Positions 1-12,400 of a stretch of 64,000 bases of DNA are shown here, piece after piece. Both the position numbers and the translations under genes were made by a program. Source of the DNA: Desmodus rotundus (taxonomy: Eukaryota; Chordata; Mammalia; Chiroptera; Phyllostomidae). The stretch spans positions 17,680,739 through 17,744,738 of the forward strand of contig NC_071397.1 of assembly GCF_022682495.2 (NCBI RefSeq), written 5' to 3'. The notes beneath the pieces were generated by a model. The model was given only the letters and a program-made list of their open reading frames with translations, had not been told where the DNA came from and did no database searches. Within the stretch, counting starts at the first letter, position 1. Every line of letters starts with the position of its first letter.

Positions 1-1159
1 AGTGAGGCTGCAGCTCTGACTTATGAGACAGAAAGCAGAGTGAGCTGGTGAGGGAAGAGAAAGGCTTCTGACAAGGACCTACTCCCCGATGAAGACAGCT
101 GACAAAGAGGCTGGCCTGCGTTTCTGCCTTAAACATGATTATATAAAAGAGATATTTAGGGCTCAGGCAGCCTTCTGGTGACTATAAGAGGTGAAGTCTA
201 AAGATGAGAATCTTTTCTTTCAAGGATGGACAAAAGAAAGAAAGAGAAATGGGAACGGGGAGAGGAGAGGCTGAGTGGTTGATGATATCTCTGGGCTGCT
301 GCATGATCCCTGAAAACATCTGCCTTAGATTTTCTTTTTCTCAAACATGATATAAGTTTATTTCTCCCTCAAAGTCCAAAACTGTTCTTGATTGGCAGGT
401 GGTTCTCCCCCAGGCAGTGATTGAGGGCCCCCGGTGTCTTCTATCTTGCTCCTTTGTCATCTTCAACACGTGTCTTCCCCCATCTTCTTACTCATCTGCA
501 TCAAGCTTGGAAATGTGAGCACACGGACAGAGAGAACCGTCAGGATGATGGGGGGGGTAAAGTGAGGCGCTGACTATTGTGACGACGGTAATAGCTGCTT
601 CTGGGATTGCCACAGCTTAAGGAAAATGGCAGTGAAGTGGTCCTTTGGAGGATTTGAAAGGGTGATGGTATTAACCCAACCAGGAGGAAGGGAGTTCCGA
701 CTGGGTTGAGGTCGCCAGGCAATTACAAGAAAGCAGACCTCACTTGTAGCGCCTTTAGCTGGGATGCGCCACCCGCAGGGGCGCAGAGTGAGATTTCTTG
801 TTATATGACCTAATTAAAGGCCTTTGTTGCTGCAGCCATGGTTAGATATTCTACTGAGTGGAGCCGAAAGCATTCCTGAAACAGTGGACTAAGTGTACAC
901 TGACTTAAGAGACAAAATTCTATAGGGGAGGTGCTAGAAATAGATCAATCAACCAATGGATCAATCATCTGTAGTGAGCAGGGTTTTGAAGGCTGAAAAA
1001 GGTTGGCAGAGTTGGAGACAAATTAGAAGAATTCTCTATTGGCCTAACGCTCAATTTTCCATACACCGTTATCTGCTTCTATTTTGGAAAAACATACAAC
1101 TACAAATCTTTTGTCGTGCAACAAGGAAGGGTGTCCAAAAGTAGCCCTGGGTACCACTC

Positions 1160-1600
1160 AAGGTTGCCTGGACAACTAGCCAGCTGGGAAAGGGGTTCTT
1201 TCCCCAGAGTTTGTCAAAACCCACCTTCTCCTGGGTCTTGAAGGTCCCCACATGCGAGGGGGACGGCTTTACCAGACAACTGCTATCTACAGCTGACCCC
1301 TAAACCCAGACTCTGCAAATCACCCGATTATGCCCACACCGCCTATTCACCAGAGGGCCACGGTCCAGCATGGCTCTCCATGAAGATGGTGAGAAACAGG
1401 GATATCCATACCTCTTTCTCGCTCTCTTGATTTGAAAGTTTCCCTCAAAGAACCTATTCCTTAATTCATGCTGTGTGGCCTCGTGGAATTTTCTCCTAGT
1501 CCCGTGACATGGCGGGGGCAAACATGAAGGGATCCCGCCTTGCACAATAAATGGGGTCCAATGTAGCGCCCACTCTGTACGTCACCATTGGTGAGACTTA
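1160..1600 (+). mobile_element. Possible solo LTR-like block
   Basis: The composition (CCTGGG/CCCAGA-rich first half, AATAAA at 1,546-1,551, GC-rich blocks near the end) resembles an endogenous retroviral LTR. I cannot name a family and no clean TG...CA ends or target duplication were found. Weak call. Confidence 0.22.
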
Positions 1601-2255
1601 CTACATATGACAACAGAGCTTGAGTTAAAGGCAACCATGGAAATCAGAGAATGTCCCAAAGACTTTCATGCAATCATCTGGATTGAGGCAGCAGTGGTTT
1701 TCATTTATTCAAAATTAAATGTTTTAGGAATGAAATCAGAAGTCTATGTTTACTTACCCAACGAACAACGAAATTCCTTTTTGAAATGTAGAGAATAGTT
1801 CTCTACAATTTTACACAGTGGACAAGACTTCACAACTGTAGCTGACACCTCTGAATATGACTTTAGCATGTGGAAATTCACACTGTGTAGACCAGAGCTT
1901 GCAAACTGGCAGCTTGAGGACTGAATTCAGAGGTATGTTTTGAATCTATATTTAAAAACAGGAAGTTTCACATAAAAACCCAGATTTGGGGCTTCTCTGG
2001 GAAAACTGAAAGGCTAACACCATGGGATCCTTAGCCTTGTTTGGTAACAAAAAGCTAGAGAAGGGTAGTCACCCTCTCTTTACGCTGAGCATGGACTCCA
2101 ACTCACTATAATCCTCATCCCCATTATCCCTAAAATAATTTCCTTCTCAGTTCCCAAATATATTTTTAGTCACCATTTATTTTAGCACCTTGACAGCACC
2201 TTGACGAAGAAAAATATTTCTCTGTTCCTATGCTGCTATCCAAAGTAACAAACTA

Positions 2256-2458
2256 GCCCTGCCTGGTGTAGCTCAGTGGATTGGGTGCAGGCCTGCGAAA
2301 CAAAGGGTCGCCAGTTTGATTCCCAGGCAGGGCACATGCCTAGACTGCGGGCCAGGTCCCCAGTAAGGGGCATGCGAGAGGCAACCACACATTGATGTTT
2401 CTCTCCCTCTCTTTCTCCTTCCCTTCCCCTCTCTCTAAAATAAAATCTTTTAAAAAAT
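2256..2458 (+). mobile_element. VES SINE (bat tRNA-derived)
   Basis: A complete head (GCCTGGTGTAGCTCAGTGG), B-box-like TTTGATTCCCAGGCAGG, a CT-rich middle and an A-rich tail with AAATAAAATC. One of the best-preserved copies here. Confidence 0.9.
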
Positions 2459-2467
2459 ATATAGTAC

Positions 2468-2600
2468 GCCCAGCTGAATTTCAGATAAAAAACAATTAGC
2501 TTAAGTATGCCCCATGTAATATTTGGGGCATACTTATACTAAATGACAATTCATTGTTCATTTGAAGTTCAAATTTAACTGGACAGTCTGTATTTTTAAA
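2468..2600. repeat. Imperfect palindromic repeat
   Basis: Two arms meet at AAGTATGCCCCA / TGGGGCATACTT around 2,503-2,535 and continue outward as an imperfect inverted repeat (CCAGCTGAATTTCAGATAA against the reverse complement of TTTGAAGTTCAAATTTAAC). I recognise this as an old dispersed mammalian repeat but cannot name the family with confidence. Confidence 0.5.
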
Positions 2601-2790
2601 AAAAGTGACAAACTAAAAGACAATCTGTCAGCGGGGGAGGGGGAGGGGGAGGGGGAGGTCAGGGGTGGAGCGACTGAGTACAAAGGAAAAAGGACCCATG
2701 GACACGGACAACAGTGTGGGGATTGTCGGGGGAGGAGGACTAAATAATCATGAGAAAAAATACAATAAAGATTAAATTTTAAAAAAAGGA
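2601..2790 (+). mobile_element. Bat L1 3' end with G-rich tract
   Basis: A purine-rich tract of GGGGGA units at 2,632-2,658 is followed by ATACAATAAAGATT and an A-rich tail, the usual 3' UTR layout of a 5'-truncated L1. The G tract could form a quadruplex. Confidence 0.6.
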
Positions 2791-3159
2791 CAACCTGAAA
2801 AAAACAAAAAACCTCACGTTTGAAAGAAAGTGGAGGAAAAGAAAAACTGTTCTTCATTTAAAGGAGAAGAGCAATTCCTTACTGCTTAACCAGCACATAC
2901 CTAGCTTCCTCGAGGCTTCTACATTTCCTCCTCTGCCCCCTAAAGCCTGTGAATTCACAGCTCCTGGATAAGACAGCGAAGACTGCGGAGGAGGGAACGG
3001 AATGCAGCAGCCCATCCATTAGCCTGGGAACTAGCTAACACGCTCAGGGGCAAAGAATTAACTTGGATAAATCACTCTCTATAACTTACCTTCCTAATAC
3101 ATCAAATAAGCCAAAAAGCTCTATTAATAATTTTAGTACTTACACAGCACACAGTACTA

Positions 3160-3390
3160 TTATCATACTTTGCATATATTAATGTATTTAATCCTTACAA
3201 CTGTACCAGGGAGGTACTGTTATTATTATCATCCCTACTTTACAATAAGGAAACTGGGGCATAAGCAACTTGCCCCAGTACTATTATCATCATCCCCCCA
3301 CTTTGCAGGCAAGGAAACTGAGGCACAAATTCCTTGTCCCAGGTTATACAACCAATAAGCAGTCGGACTGGGACAGGAACTCAGGCTCAT
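3160..3390 (+). repeat. MIR SINE with internal tandem duplication
   Basis: The MIR core motifs appear twice: TACTTTACAATAAGGAAACT with GGGGCATAAGCAACTTG at about 3,236-3,274, then CACTTTGCAGGCAAGGAAAC with GAGGCACAAAT at about 3,299-3,330. A single MIR has one such core. Confidence 0.7.
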
Positions 3391-3801
3391 CACACCAAAC
3401 TCAAGGGAAAGGTGGCAAAAGATCCAAAGACTATGAAATCTTTTGAGGATCTGAGAATAAGAGGAATTAGAGGAAGTACTTTGTAGCTCAAAGTCCAAAT
3501 ATGGAAACCAGTGATGTGGCCACCTCCCGTTGGCCTCATTCTGCAAACAAACCCTGTGAACCCAGTGGGGCCTCCCCAGCAGGGGAGACAAAGCGAATGC
3601 AGACAAAGCAGGGCTGGGCCCCGTTCCCCATTGGCACAGACCCCCCTCTGACTCAGAGTCTCTTGGTCCTTAGGTTTACTTTCTATAAAATTGGGACATT
3701 GGACTTCATGCAGTTAAGCGGTTTCTCGCTCAAATGCTCTGTGATTCTGTGACTGTGTCAGGAATGAAGCTTGCATGTGTCTAAGAAAAAAATGGGTCAT
3801 T

Positions 3802-3957
3802 GGCCCTGGCCAGGTAGCTCAGTTGGTTGGAGCGTCGTCCCAGTACGCGAAGTGTTACCAGTTTGATCCCCAGTCGGGGTACATGCAAGGGTTAGCTAAG
3901 GAATGCCGAAATAGGCAGAACAGCAGGTTGCTGTCTCTCTCTTTCTTTCTTTTCCCG
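3802..3957 (+). mobile_element. Diverged tRNA-derived bat SINE
   Basis: Head TGGCCCTGGCCAGGTAGCTC followed by a tRNA-like region with A and B boxes and a CT-rich tail. It belongs to an older subfamily than the VES copies and resembles the one at 16,587. Confidence 0.75.
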
Positions 3958-6434
3958 TAATATGCGCGAAAGCTAGCAAAGAGAAGACAGTGCCCCGAGG
4001 GACCCTGTATGCTACAGGCTGTTTTAACATTTCTCTTTCAGAGAGGCTCAAGTACCCCCTGCCTCATCTGGGCTCCAGACTTCATAATCTACAACAATCA
4101 CTCTTCAAAGCCTCCTGCCACAACTTACACAGACACAGCTAATAGCTTCCTCAGTGCCCTGTCCCCACCTCAAAGTCCCCACCCCTTCTCCAGTGGTCAG
4201 TGACTCGCAGACCTGCCCTCCCCATCAGCCAGATCACTCACCAGGCTTCCTTCACCTCTGTGTTCTCACACCTCACACTCCGCTTGCACGTAGCAGTTAC
4301 GCAAACACTGTCTGAATGGTCAAAACTTGAATTTCAGTCTTTGCTATTTATTTTGTGTACCCGCCCTTAATACGTATCTCAAAACTCTCAGTGCTTCTAG
4401 TTCTTCATGTGCAAAGTAGTGATGATCAAATTGCTTGTCCTGCCCACAGATGTGCAGAAGTTCTGAAATGGGAGACCAGCAAATACTAGAGAAAAGCTAA
4501 GGCAGGCAGGCTGCTGGGCCCTCCCACCACAATGCCGGAATCACCGAGTCTCAGAGAATCACAAACAGGCCCTCGATGTGGTCAGATCGGGTCTTTGGCC
4601 TTTGGGTAAGGCTTTACCCAACTAACAAAGAAATACAACTTTATTTCACTTTCAAAGAATTCCAGCCTACCCTTGAAATAGAGACGATGGTTTCCTGGCT
4701 AGGTGGCATCAGGGAAACCTTCCTGCAGGCCAGCTCCCATTCCCTACCCCCGGCTGCGATCCTCAGTGGAGGCAAAGAGCATCCGCTCGTACAGGGTGCC
4801 CTGCTCATCCCCAGCCTGGACACCAGAGCCTGGGCGCGGGGACAACAGTGGTCATTCTGTATTTTGGAATCCTGATAGGCACTGAATAAGGGCCACTATT
4901 ACTCTTTTGTTAAGCTAAGAGACAGAAAACTGTACGCAAACAACAGACTTCCCTGAGAGCTATGGCTTACCAGCCCCCTGACCCCATTCAGACCCTCATG
5001 AGAAACTGTCTCCCTTAGCCTTAATTGTTTTACACTGAAAAGATTCCATTGCTTTCATCTGTCCTCGTAGGAAAACTGGATCATGTGCAAAATCATTCAA
5101 TGGCCCTTCTCATGGCCCTTCTGAGTTCCATTTTTACCTTAACTAGCAAGTAATGGATTTCACATAGAATTCCAGATCCATGCACGTCGTAACTCGACAA
5201 GAGTAAATTAATACTGTTAATTTCTTTTTAAAAGGAACTAGAAATAGTACATGGGTTCGTATTTTTTCTCTCTGGAGCGCAATTCTTCTGCCTACGTACA
5301 CATGTTAGCAGCAATGTTCTCTAAGTATTTTGCCTCTTAGATGAGCATTTTTCTCTATACTGGGGACAGCAGCTACCAGGCCAAAAGAACCTTCTTTATG
5401 TGGAACTCACTCTGCCTTTACCTTGACAGCGAAGTGCAGCATTAAAGGTGCTTTCAGAGACAGCATCCAGTGGTGGGAGAAGATCAGTTCTCTGTGGCGC
5501 CTCTTCCGTTCCCCAGAAACTGCTCCAGGTCTTTACCTCCCTCTCCTCCATCAGCCCCAGCTTCTGAGAAAAGAACTCCCCATGCACCAGGGCCCTTCAT
5601 CCCCCCCAGAAGCGCCCACAACATCCCATCGCTGCTCCTGCAATACCAAAGGGGGCTCTTGCCCCAAAGCTTAAAACAAAGAGTCTTCAATCACTTGCAG
5701 ATTATTTCTAAACTAGGACCCGTCATTCTGTGGCTTTTGTGGACTGTAAAGGACAGAAAGGAGAACCAAATGTTAACGAGCCGGAAGAAGAACCCCTTTA
5801 CCCTGGCTTGCATGAAACTGCGGACGAGCTGGGGTGACTGACAGTTCCAGAGCTTAAAGAAGGCTGTCCAGAGCGGCAACAGTCCTGGTCCCAGCTGCCT
5901 GCCTGATCGCCACCCCATGGCCAACGGCGGGCAAGGCAGGGTGAGGTCAGTGGGGGAGTAGATGAGAACACATGCCAAGTGCCATTGAAATGTTACAGCA
6001 CACTTAACTCAGGAGCTGGTCTCACTTCAATGGAAGATGATTCACTAGCATGTATAACAACAAACAAATCAATAAACATATATCAAGGAAGTAAAGGCTT
6101 ACTGTAAAAATAAAACAGAGCAGGGGCAACAAACATTTTCTGGTAAGGGCCAGTAAATATTTTAGGCTTTGAGGGCTATAGTCTCTGTCACAACTACTCA
6201 ACTTCGCCACTGCAGCACAAAAGCGGTCCTAGATGGTAAGGAAATAAATGGGCTTGGAGCTACTCTATTTACAACCACAGGCGGCAGGCAGGATGTGACT
6301 GCAGGGCACAGTGTGTGGCCCCTGGAACAGAAGAAACACTGCAAGAAAGCAGAAACTCTTTGGCCCTCTACATGGAACCCTCATTTAACCCTAGGTTACT
6401 GGGTTACAGGTATGAACTGTGTTTATCCCTAGAA

Positions 6435-6565
6435 TATAGGTGATTCGAGGGCAGAAATGTTATACTCACAACTGTATTCCCAGCACCTAGTTGAGTACCT
6501 GGCATACAGCTGGCACAAATAAGGGTTCACAGTAAAGATTTGCTGAGTGAATACAATAATGAATA
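6435..6565 (+). repeat. MIR-like fragment
   Basis: Contains CCCAGCACCTAGTTGAGTAC and CTGGCATACAGCTGGCACA followed by a TGCTGAGTGAATA end, the typical 3' part of an old MIR-type SINE. Confidence 0.6.
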
Positions 6566-6968
6566 ATCAGCTTACAGGTTAGTAAGTGGTTATTTTGCCT
6601 ATAGCTGATTTTCCGTATCACCGACCCACTGCCACTGCCACCCCCCTCACCCCCTCTTTGCAAAGTTGTACAACTATATGGGGATGAGTGCACAAAAATG
6701 ATGGGTCCTTCTAAAAACTTCTACACTAATTTAGGAAGACATGCTTTTTAACAGCTAAGATAACCTGTAAGCACGTATAGCTTACTTTTTTCTCACTCAG
6801 TTTTGTCTGAGTTAAATCACCCTTTCATAATTCACTTTCACAGTAAAGGCAGTGTCCCAGCCCACAAAACCATTAACTATTGTTTCTGGAGAACTGCAAG
6901 TTCACGCACATAGTAACTTTCCGGATAGTGTCACACATGTAGCTGGACACTACACCATGATTCTTTAC

Positions 6969-7054
6969 CTGCCTGGTTTCCAGGCCATTCCCTTTTACAG
7001 TAGCCATGAGGACAGTCACATGCTATCACCACTTTATCACAGGTCATACAATAC
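6969..7054 (-). other. Exon-like, cysteine-rich unit on the minus strand
   Basis: On the minus strand an acceptor-like TTTTTTACCTTTCTGTAG precedes 7,054 and a donor GTAAAG follows 6,969. The 86-nt interval is open in one frame (YCMTCDKVVIACDCPHGYC in part), with Cys in C-x2-C and C-x-C spacing. The surrounding 65-codon frame (6,931-7,128) has more Cys. I recognise no family. It may be chance. Confidence 0.2.
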
Positions 7055-8829
7055 CTACAGAAAGGTAAAAAATGACTCGCATCGACCTTTCCACAAAAAC
7101 ATGTGGGTCTCCAGCTCCTGGCCATCACTATACAGTTATCAAGTGGCCACTAAGAGCCCCCAGTGTGGTGGAAAAGGCACCAAGTGACATGTGAGGCCCT
7201 ACAGTGGCCCTTCCATTTAAAAAAAAACAAAAAACTGAGTTAGGACGACAAACTTAATATCTAGGAAACATTTAAAGTAGGGTAATATATAACAATGCTA
7301 ATTAGTATAGATTAAGTTAGAAAGTTAAGTTCACTAGAACCTAAGTTCAACACGGTGTAGCATAATGTTGAGGAAACTACGGGCTGTAAAATTAGATTTT
7401 TTTTCCTGTAAGGGACCTTATTAATCATCCAACACCCTCATTTTACAGACAAGATCTAGAGACCCAACTAATAGGACTAGAATCCTTATCTTCAGAGTAC
7501 TATATTTTTTTAATGTGTGAATAAGAAATGTTTTAATAATCTATTAAATATGTATCAAATGCTCCCCACTTCCCCTTTTGTAAAAAAATATATGAAGGTA
7601 TTGCTAACTCTGGGCCACATATAAAAGAGGCGACAGATGTCTGAAAAGGTGGTTTCCTCACACTCTGAGACAACTTCACAAGTCAGCGCACACAGGATTT
7701 GATTCCAGCTGCACCAGTGAGTCTGACCGCAAATACTCTTTCCATGAAGGTTTCGACTTTCAAAGCGCAGAGCATCAGGCATTTATTCAATGAGAAAGGA
7801 TGCTTCAGTTTCCTTGGAAGGAAATCAGGAAGGGAAGCTTTCTGCCCGGACTGAGGATCTTTCTAGGATCTGGTGAGTAGTACTATTTTCCCACCACCGT
7901 ACAGCACCTCACTAGGCACAAAGACTGAGTGTGAATGCCCACGTCCACCTTCCTCAGCACGATGGGAGGAGCCCGCACTGCTGCTTTACCTTCCTCTTTG
8001 GCTGCAAGTGCAGGCACCTGATTCCTTCCTGCCACAACACTTTCTTAGCATTTTAATATAATTTGCTCCAGAAAATGATTTGCTTCGCTGAATTATTTTT
8101 ACAGGGTAATTTTCTAGAACATGTGTGTATTGATAAGGAAGTTAAAACTGTGTTTCAAAGGTAAGCATAGCCACGACTAGGACAATGTGTATGTGTAAGT
8201 TGCCCCGTACACACCTCTGTTTGCACATTCTTCCAGCCAAGCACATCAACCACCAACACTGAGGTCCACTGAGGTCCACAGATAGGAGATCTCTGACACT
8301 CTAGTCAGAGGCCCTTCTCAGAATGCCACGCTGGTCAGACTGCTGCTGAGAGAATTTACAATGAAGTGAGACACTATTCACAGACTGACCGATCGACATA
8401 TATAGAAAGGTCACTGTACCCAGAATTCTGCCAAGAAAGAGCTAGGTAAGCAGTCCTGCCACAAACACCCATACTCATACCTACCCCAGAAGCAAAAAAA
8501 TAGAAAAGTGAGAGAGGTAAAACTCTAACTCGGTAAGATCCTGCAAAGTGAAATGGAGGAGCTTGCCTCAGGAGAAGCAGTCAAAAAAGAAAAAAAAAAA
8601 ATTCAAAAGGCAGTAATGTTCCTGGCAAGGTTCAGATGGAAAAACAGCAACAGATCCCAGAAGCAGAGCTCTAGCCAGGAATAACCTAAGCTTAAGCCAT
8701 TTTAAGTAAGGGCAGGATAACGCTCACTAAGCTTCACCGCATCACTGCCCATGCTCTGGGCCTCCAGGCTAAACCAACTTGTGGTCTACTATAAGTCAAT
8801 CAACAAACATCAATCACAAATTTGCAACC

Positions 8830-9060
8830 TGTTCAGGCCTCTGTGAGTCACTGTTGGGGGTGAGCAGACTTTTGTCAGGTGTACGTCAGGCACTGCTTAG
8901 GCACCAGGTCGCCTTCACAGCACAATCAGCGGGGGAAGCATTTCCCCTAGTTTACATGTGAGAGAACTAATGCTGGGCCAATCCCACAAGGCCACATGAG
9001 TAATAAGTGGAGTCAGGCCCCGACCTCAATTCTGCCCGACTTCAAAGCCCACAATGCCAC
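8830..9060 (+). repeat. MIR fragment
   Basis: Shows the MIR pattern of a TTTACATGTGAGAGAACTAA core followed by CACAAGGCCACATGAGTAAT and an AAGTGGAGTCAGG segment. Confidence 0.6.
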
Positions 9061-9552
9061 ATTACCACGCATAAAATATGGCTCCTGCCCTAAAGAGGCT
9101 TAAAATAGCCTAAACCAATTAGAGATCAATACAGCCAGTAGAAGGAAGGGCTGACGAACAAGTATTTTAAGACTTTAAGAGAAAAGAAATGAGTAGTTAG
9201 ACATTATTATGAAAAAAGTAGGACTTAGGCTCCTCCTCAGAGGACGGCAAAGATTTGCAGGGAGAGTGGAGGGAAGGGAAGGAGTTTCTAGGAAGAGTCT
9301 GGCTCCTTTATTAGGATAGCAAGAAGACCAAACCCCACAGAGCACAAAGGTGTATGCTAAACTGAAAATGAGATTTAGATAGGAGGGGTGAGGCCGATTA
9401 TGAAAGGCCTGGAAAAATCAGACAAATTATTTAGAGACTTTAGAGGAACTGTAGGTGGCAAGGCAAGGAGAGGCACCTGGAAGTGATAGTTGAAAAGTTT
9501 TAAAAAGATTAGATGGACATAGAATGCTGAAGATTCCAGAAAGGGGAGCATC

Positions 9553-9579
9553 TCATTCATTCATTCATTCATTCATTCA
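9553..9579 (+). repeat. (CATT)n microsatellite
   Basis: About seven uninterrupted CATT units, probably grown from the tail of an old repeat. Confidence 0.9.
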
Positions 9580-11279
9580 GGAAACGTTTACCGAGGCCTT
9601 CTAAGAGCCAGGCTTGGAAGGCTAGCTAAGAGGCTGCTCCAGTCTGCAGGAGAGGAAGGGCAAGGTTCTGGATTCAAACACAGATGGAGGGATCTATATA
9701 CCTCACATTTCAAAGGTTTTGATGACTCATTGACATAAAGGAGAAAGGAAATGAAGGAAAAGATAAAGAAACTAATTCTAAAGGTTCAATCAATATCAAC
9801 ATGACTTCCACCTTTATTAGGAACCTCAAAAAGCAGTAAGAATAAAGCATGTGAGGGGCTTTGAGGATGTTGAACAGTCAATAAATAACATGCCCCTCCC
9901 CACCCAAAACCTGTTCTTTATCCTGTAGGTAGGAAACTTCACTGAGAAAAACCATTTCTTTGCAACTAAATGCTGAGTTCCCTCGGCAAGGAAGACAGAC
10001 CTCTGCTAATTCAGACAGGCTCCATCAAGGCTCCAACACATCCCTCCATCATCTAAAACTGAACGGGTCTCATTTAGACACACGACTGCCCACTCCTGCC
10101 CAGCCACCAGTTTTGACTTTGGAGAAGGGGCACAAAGCAAAGTGGAAGGGGAGGGGGTAGGAATAAAAAGCGTGCAGGGTCACTGCAGAGGGTCGGACCT
10201 TAGGGAGAGGGCAGTGGTACAAGATATCATTTTACATAAAGAATCCCCCCAGCACAGCTCTCATTTATTTCTACACCCACTTCTTAGTGTTTTGCAATCA
10301 CTGGTCCTTAAACAGATAGGAAGGCCTTGAAGATTCTGTACCAAATCGTAGTGCTTTGTTCAGAAACTATTTCAAATGTGCATATTTATGCATACATTAA
10401 CTCCTAGCGCTGCTAGCATATGGTTGAGACAAATTCTTCTTAATTATTTATACGTTGACTACACAGATTTAAAGCTCATTTTAATTTTATATCAAGCGGT
10501 AGTACAATTCACTATTGGGGCACATCCAGGGAGCCCACTCGTTGGAAAATGTGAGAAGTGAACACTGTGGCTATGAAACGTCTATTGCTGTAAAGAGCAC
10601 TCCAGGACAAGACCAAAACACAACTGCCCACACCTTAGAGAAATCTAGCCCCGCGTGCAAAATCCAAGGTGGTATTCTCTTAGTACAGCCAAGCTTTAGC
10701 AAAAACAGGTCTTTATTTAGTTGTGCGTGGAGATGAATACTCTTTTCTGCAGAAGGATGCATTAAGCTACTTGTATATTTAAATGTAAAACCTCTTAATT
10801 TTAGTGTCAAAGTCAAACTTTAAAAGGTGCAACACTAAAGAAACTCTTGTTCTGCAAACTCCGTCATCATCCCTCTGATAACATGTATTCCCATTAGCAG
10901 GAAAGAAATCAGAGCAGAAAGAAACCCAGTGAAAAATGGTTGCACATAAATGTGTGAGGATTCTTGCTCAGACCCCTTGCGGGACAGCCAAAGGCCTAGT
11001 CGGGAAAATTCCTAGAGCAAGTCCTCCACATCCTACTAAAGCGGCTTCAAATCGGGCACGAATCTTTCCCCTCTTTAACACTAAAAGGTAAAACACCCAT
11101 CAAAATCTTCCAGACTCCGAGGAAACGGGAGTTTTCATGCCAAGAGGGAGAGAGAGACCCACACGACCGCGCAGAGAAACTACAGCCCATTAACCTCTCC
11201 TTCCCGCTCCGATCACTCAAGGGGCCATGGACAGGGGTCCTTCCGCAGCTCCAGTCCATCACCCCGAGTGACAGGTCGC

Positions 11280-11760
11280 TCGGCAGAAGCCCCTAAATCC
11301 CTGACCCCACTTACTGGCGCGGCGAACACAGGCGGGGGCCCGCCCCTGCGGTGAGCGCAGCTTCTCGGCGAGTGGGGCGCAGCAGCCCGCTCCGGAAGTG
11401 AGAAGAGGGGCGATCCCTGCTAGGACAGGCCGAGGCGTCCGTGCAGGGACGCCCGGGAGGTCCTGCGAGTGGCACGGGCCGCGAGGCGCATGGTAGAGCA
11501 GCAGGAACCCGGCCGCTCTCCAGCCTCCAGCTGGAAAACAAACAAAAGGCAGGGAGGCTTCTAGTGGGGACGACTGGCCGCTTTCCCTGGGAAAAGTTAC
11601 CCTGCAGCTCCCCTCGCTGGCGCTGCGCGTCCCTGCACCGCGCACGGACCGCCCTGGAGCTCCGAGCCATTGCGCTCCAGCCTAGCCTAGGGGCCCGACG
11701 CAGCCCAGCGGTCCCTGCGGCCACCAGAACTCGAAAGCGACCTCAGCTTCCTACGCACGC
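11280..11760 (-). promoter_or_regulatory. CILK1: CpG island, probable CILK1 (ICK) promoter and non-coding first exon
   Basis: This GC-rich block has frequent CG dinucleotides, unlike the AT-rich DNA on both sides. On the minus strand a strong donor GTAAGT lies at 11,309-11,314 (plus ACTTAC), and a second candidate GTAAC at 11,593-11,597. In human, CILK1 lies next to FBXO9 and is transcribed divergently, with a non-coding first exon, so this is the best candidate for its 5' end. Removing the 2.5-kb HAL1-like insertion leaves roughly 3.3 kb between the two islands. No CILK1 coding exon was recognised, so the assignment rests on position, strand and donor only. Confidence 0.5.
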
Positions 11761-11899
11761 CTCGCTGCCGCTCCGCTGCACCAGGTATCTAGGTGTAGAA
11801 GTGGTGGCGGTAGGTGCCCGTTCTCAGAACAGTGCGTTACAGGTGATCTTGGTGAAAATATTTTTCATGGTTAAAAGACAAAAAAAACCCGTAACTGAG

Positions 11900-12008
11900 G
11901 TTGCAAGATATTGTGAAAGAAATCAGTGCCACTGGAGTGTACACTCAAAACGGTTAAGATGACAAATTGTGTTATATATATTTTCCCACAATAAAAGATG
12001 TTTAAAAT
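11900..12008 (+). mobile_element. Old L1 3'-end fragment
   Basis: CACTGGAGTGTACACTCAAA, GGTTAAGATGACAAATTGTG and CCCACAATAAAAG match the well-known 3' end of old mammalian L1 copies. It lies just beyond the 11.3-kb CpG island. Confidence 0.7.
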
Positions 12009-12269
12009 AGAGACGAAACTGATTTTATATTAGCAACTTTAGTTTCAAAGACTGGATTGTTACCCAGGTGGGAAACAGACTGGGTATGCTCTACACAACA
12101 GTTGTAAATATGACATTTAACACAACATTTTTAAACACATTCACCTGTATTATAAACATTACTTTAAATCATCCATATAAGGACTGGCTCTGCAGCGCTA
12201 TGTAAAAAATGCTTTGAGGTCCTCGATTTAAATTTACATAATCGCCCCCAGCCCATTGTTCTGAAACTA

Positions 12270-12400
12270 TTTGGAGACATCAGAATCACCTGGAGGGTTT
12301 TTTAAGCCCTTGCTGGGCCCTATCCCCAGATTTCTGGCGCCACTCAGGGGAACTACATTGCCCTAAGCAACACAATTGTGATTCCTAAAGCAGTAACTTT
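12270..12400 (+). mobile_element. MER5A-like hAT fragment
   Basis: GACATCAGAATCACCTGGAG followed by CCCTATCCCCAGATTTCTG matches the MER5A non-autonomous hAT-Charlie element. Diverged and internally altered. Confidence 0.55.

Larger units (their letters stand above)
1..11279 (-). other. Non-coding interval, probable CILK1 intron 1
   Basis: No exon with recognisable protein similarity is visible on either strand, including a direct search on the minus strand for the CILK1 glycine-loop coding sequence. The assignment to CILK1 intron 1 is inferred from human gene order. Contents I can support are listed separately (an LTR-like block, VES SINEs, an L1 3' end, MIRs). The stretches 1-1,150, 1,600-2,255, 3,960-6,430, 7,060-8,820 and 9,600-11,270 show nothing I can name beyond scattered MIR-like traces. 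Confidence 0.4.

Noticed and set aside
1300..1545. 81-codon minus-strand frame as a gene
   Set aside because: No recognisable domain, and it overlaps an LTR-like block.
1..11279. CILK1 kinase coding exons on the minus strand
   Set aside because: The glycine-loop and following kinase sequence were looked for and not seen. Only a non-coding 5' exon is plausible in this window.
11311..11962. Long overlapping open frames in the 11.3-kb CpG island
   Set aside because: High GC makes stops rare. Frames are open on both strands at once with low-complexity Arg/Ala/Pro content.
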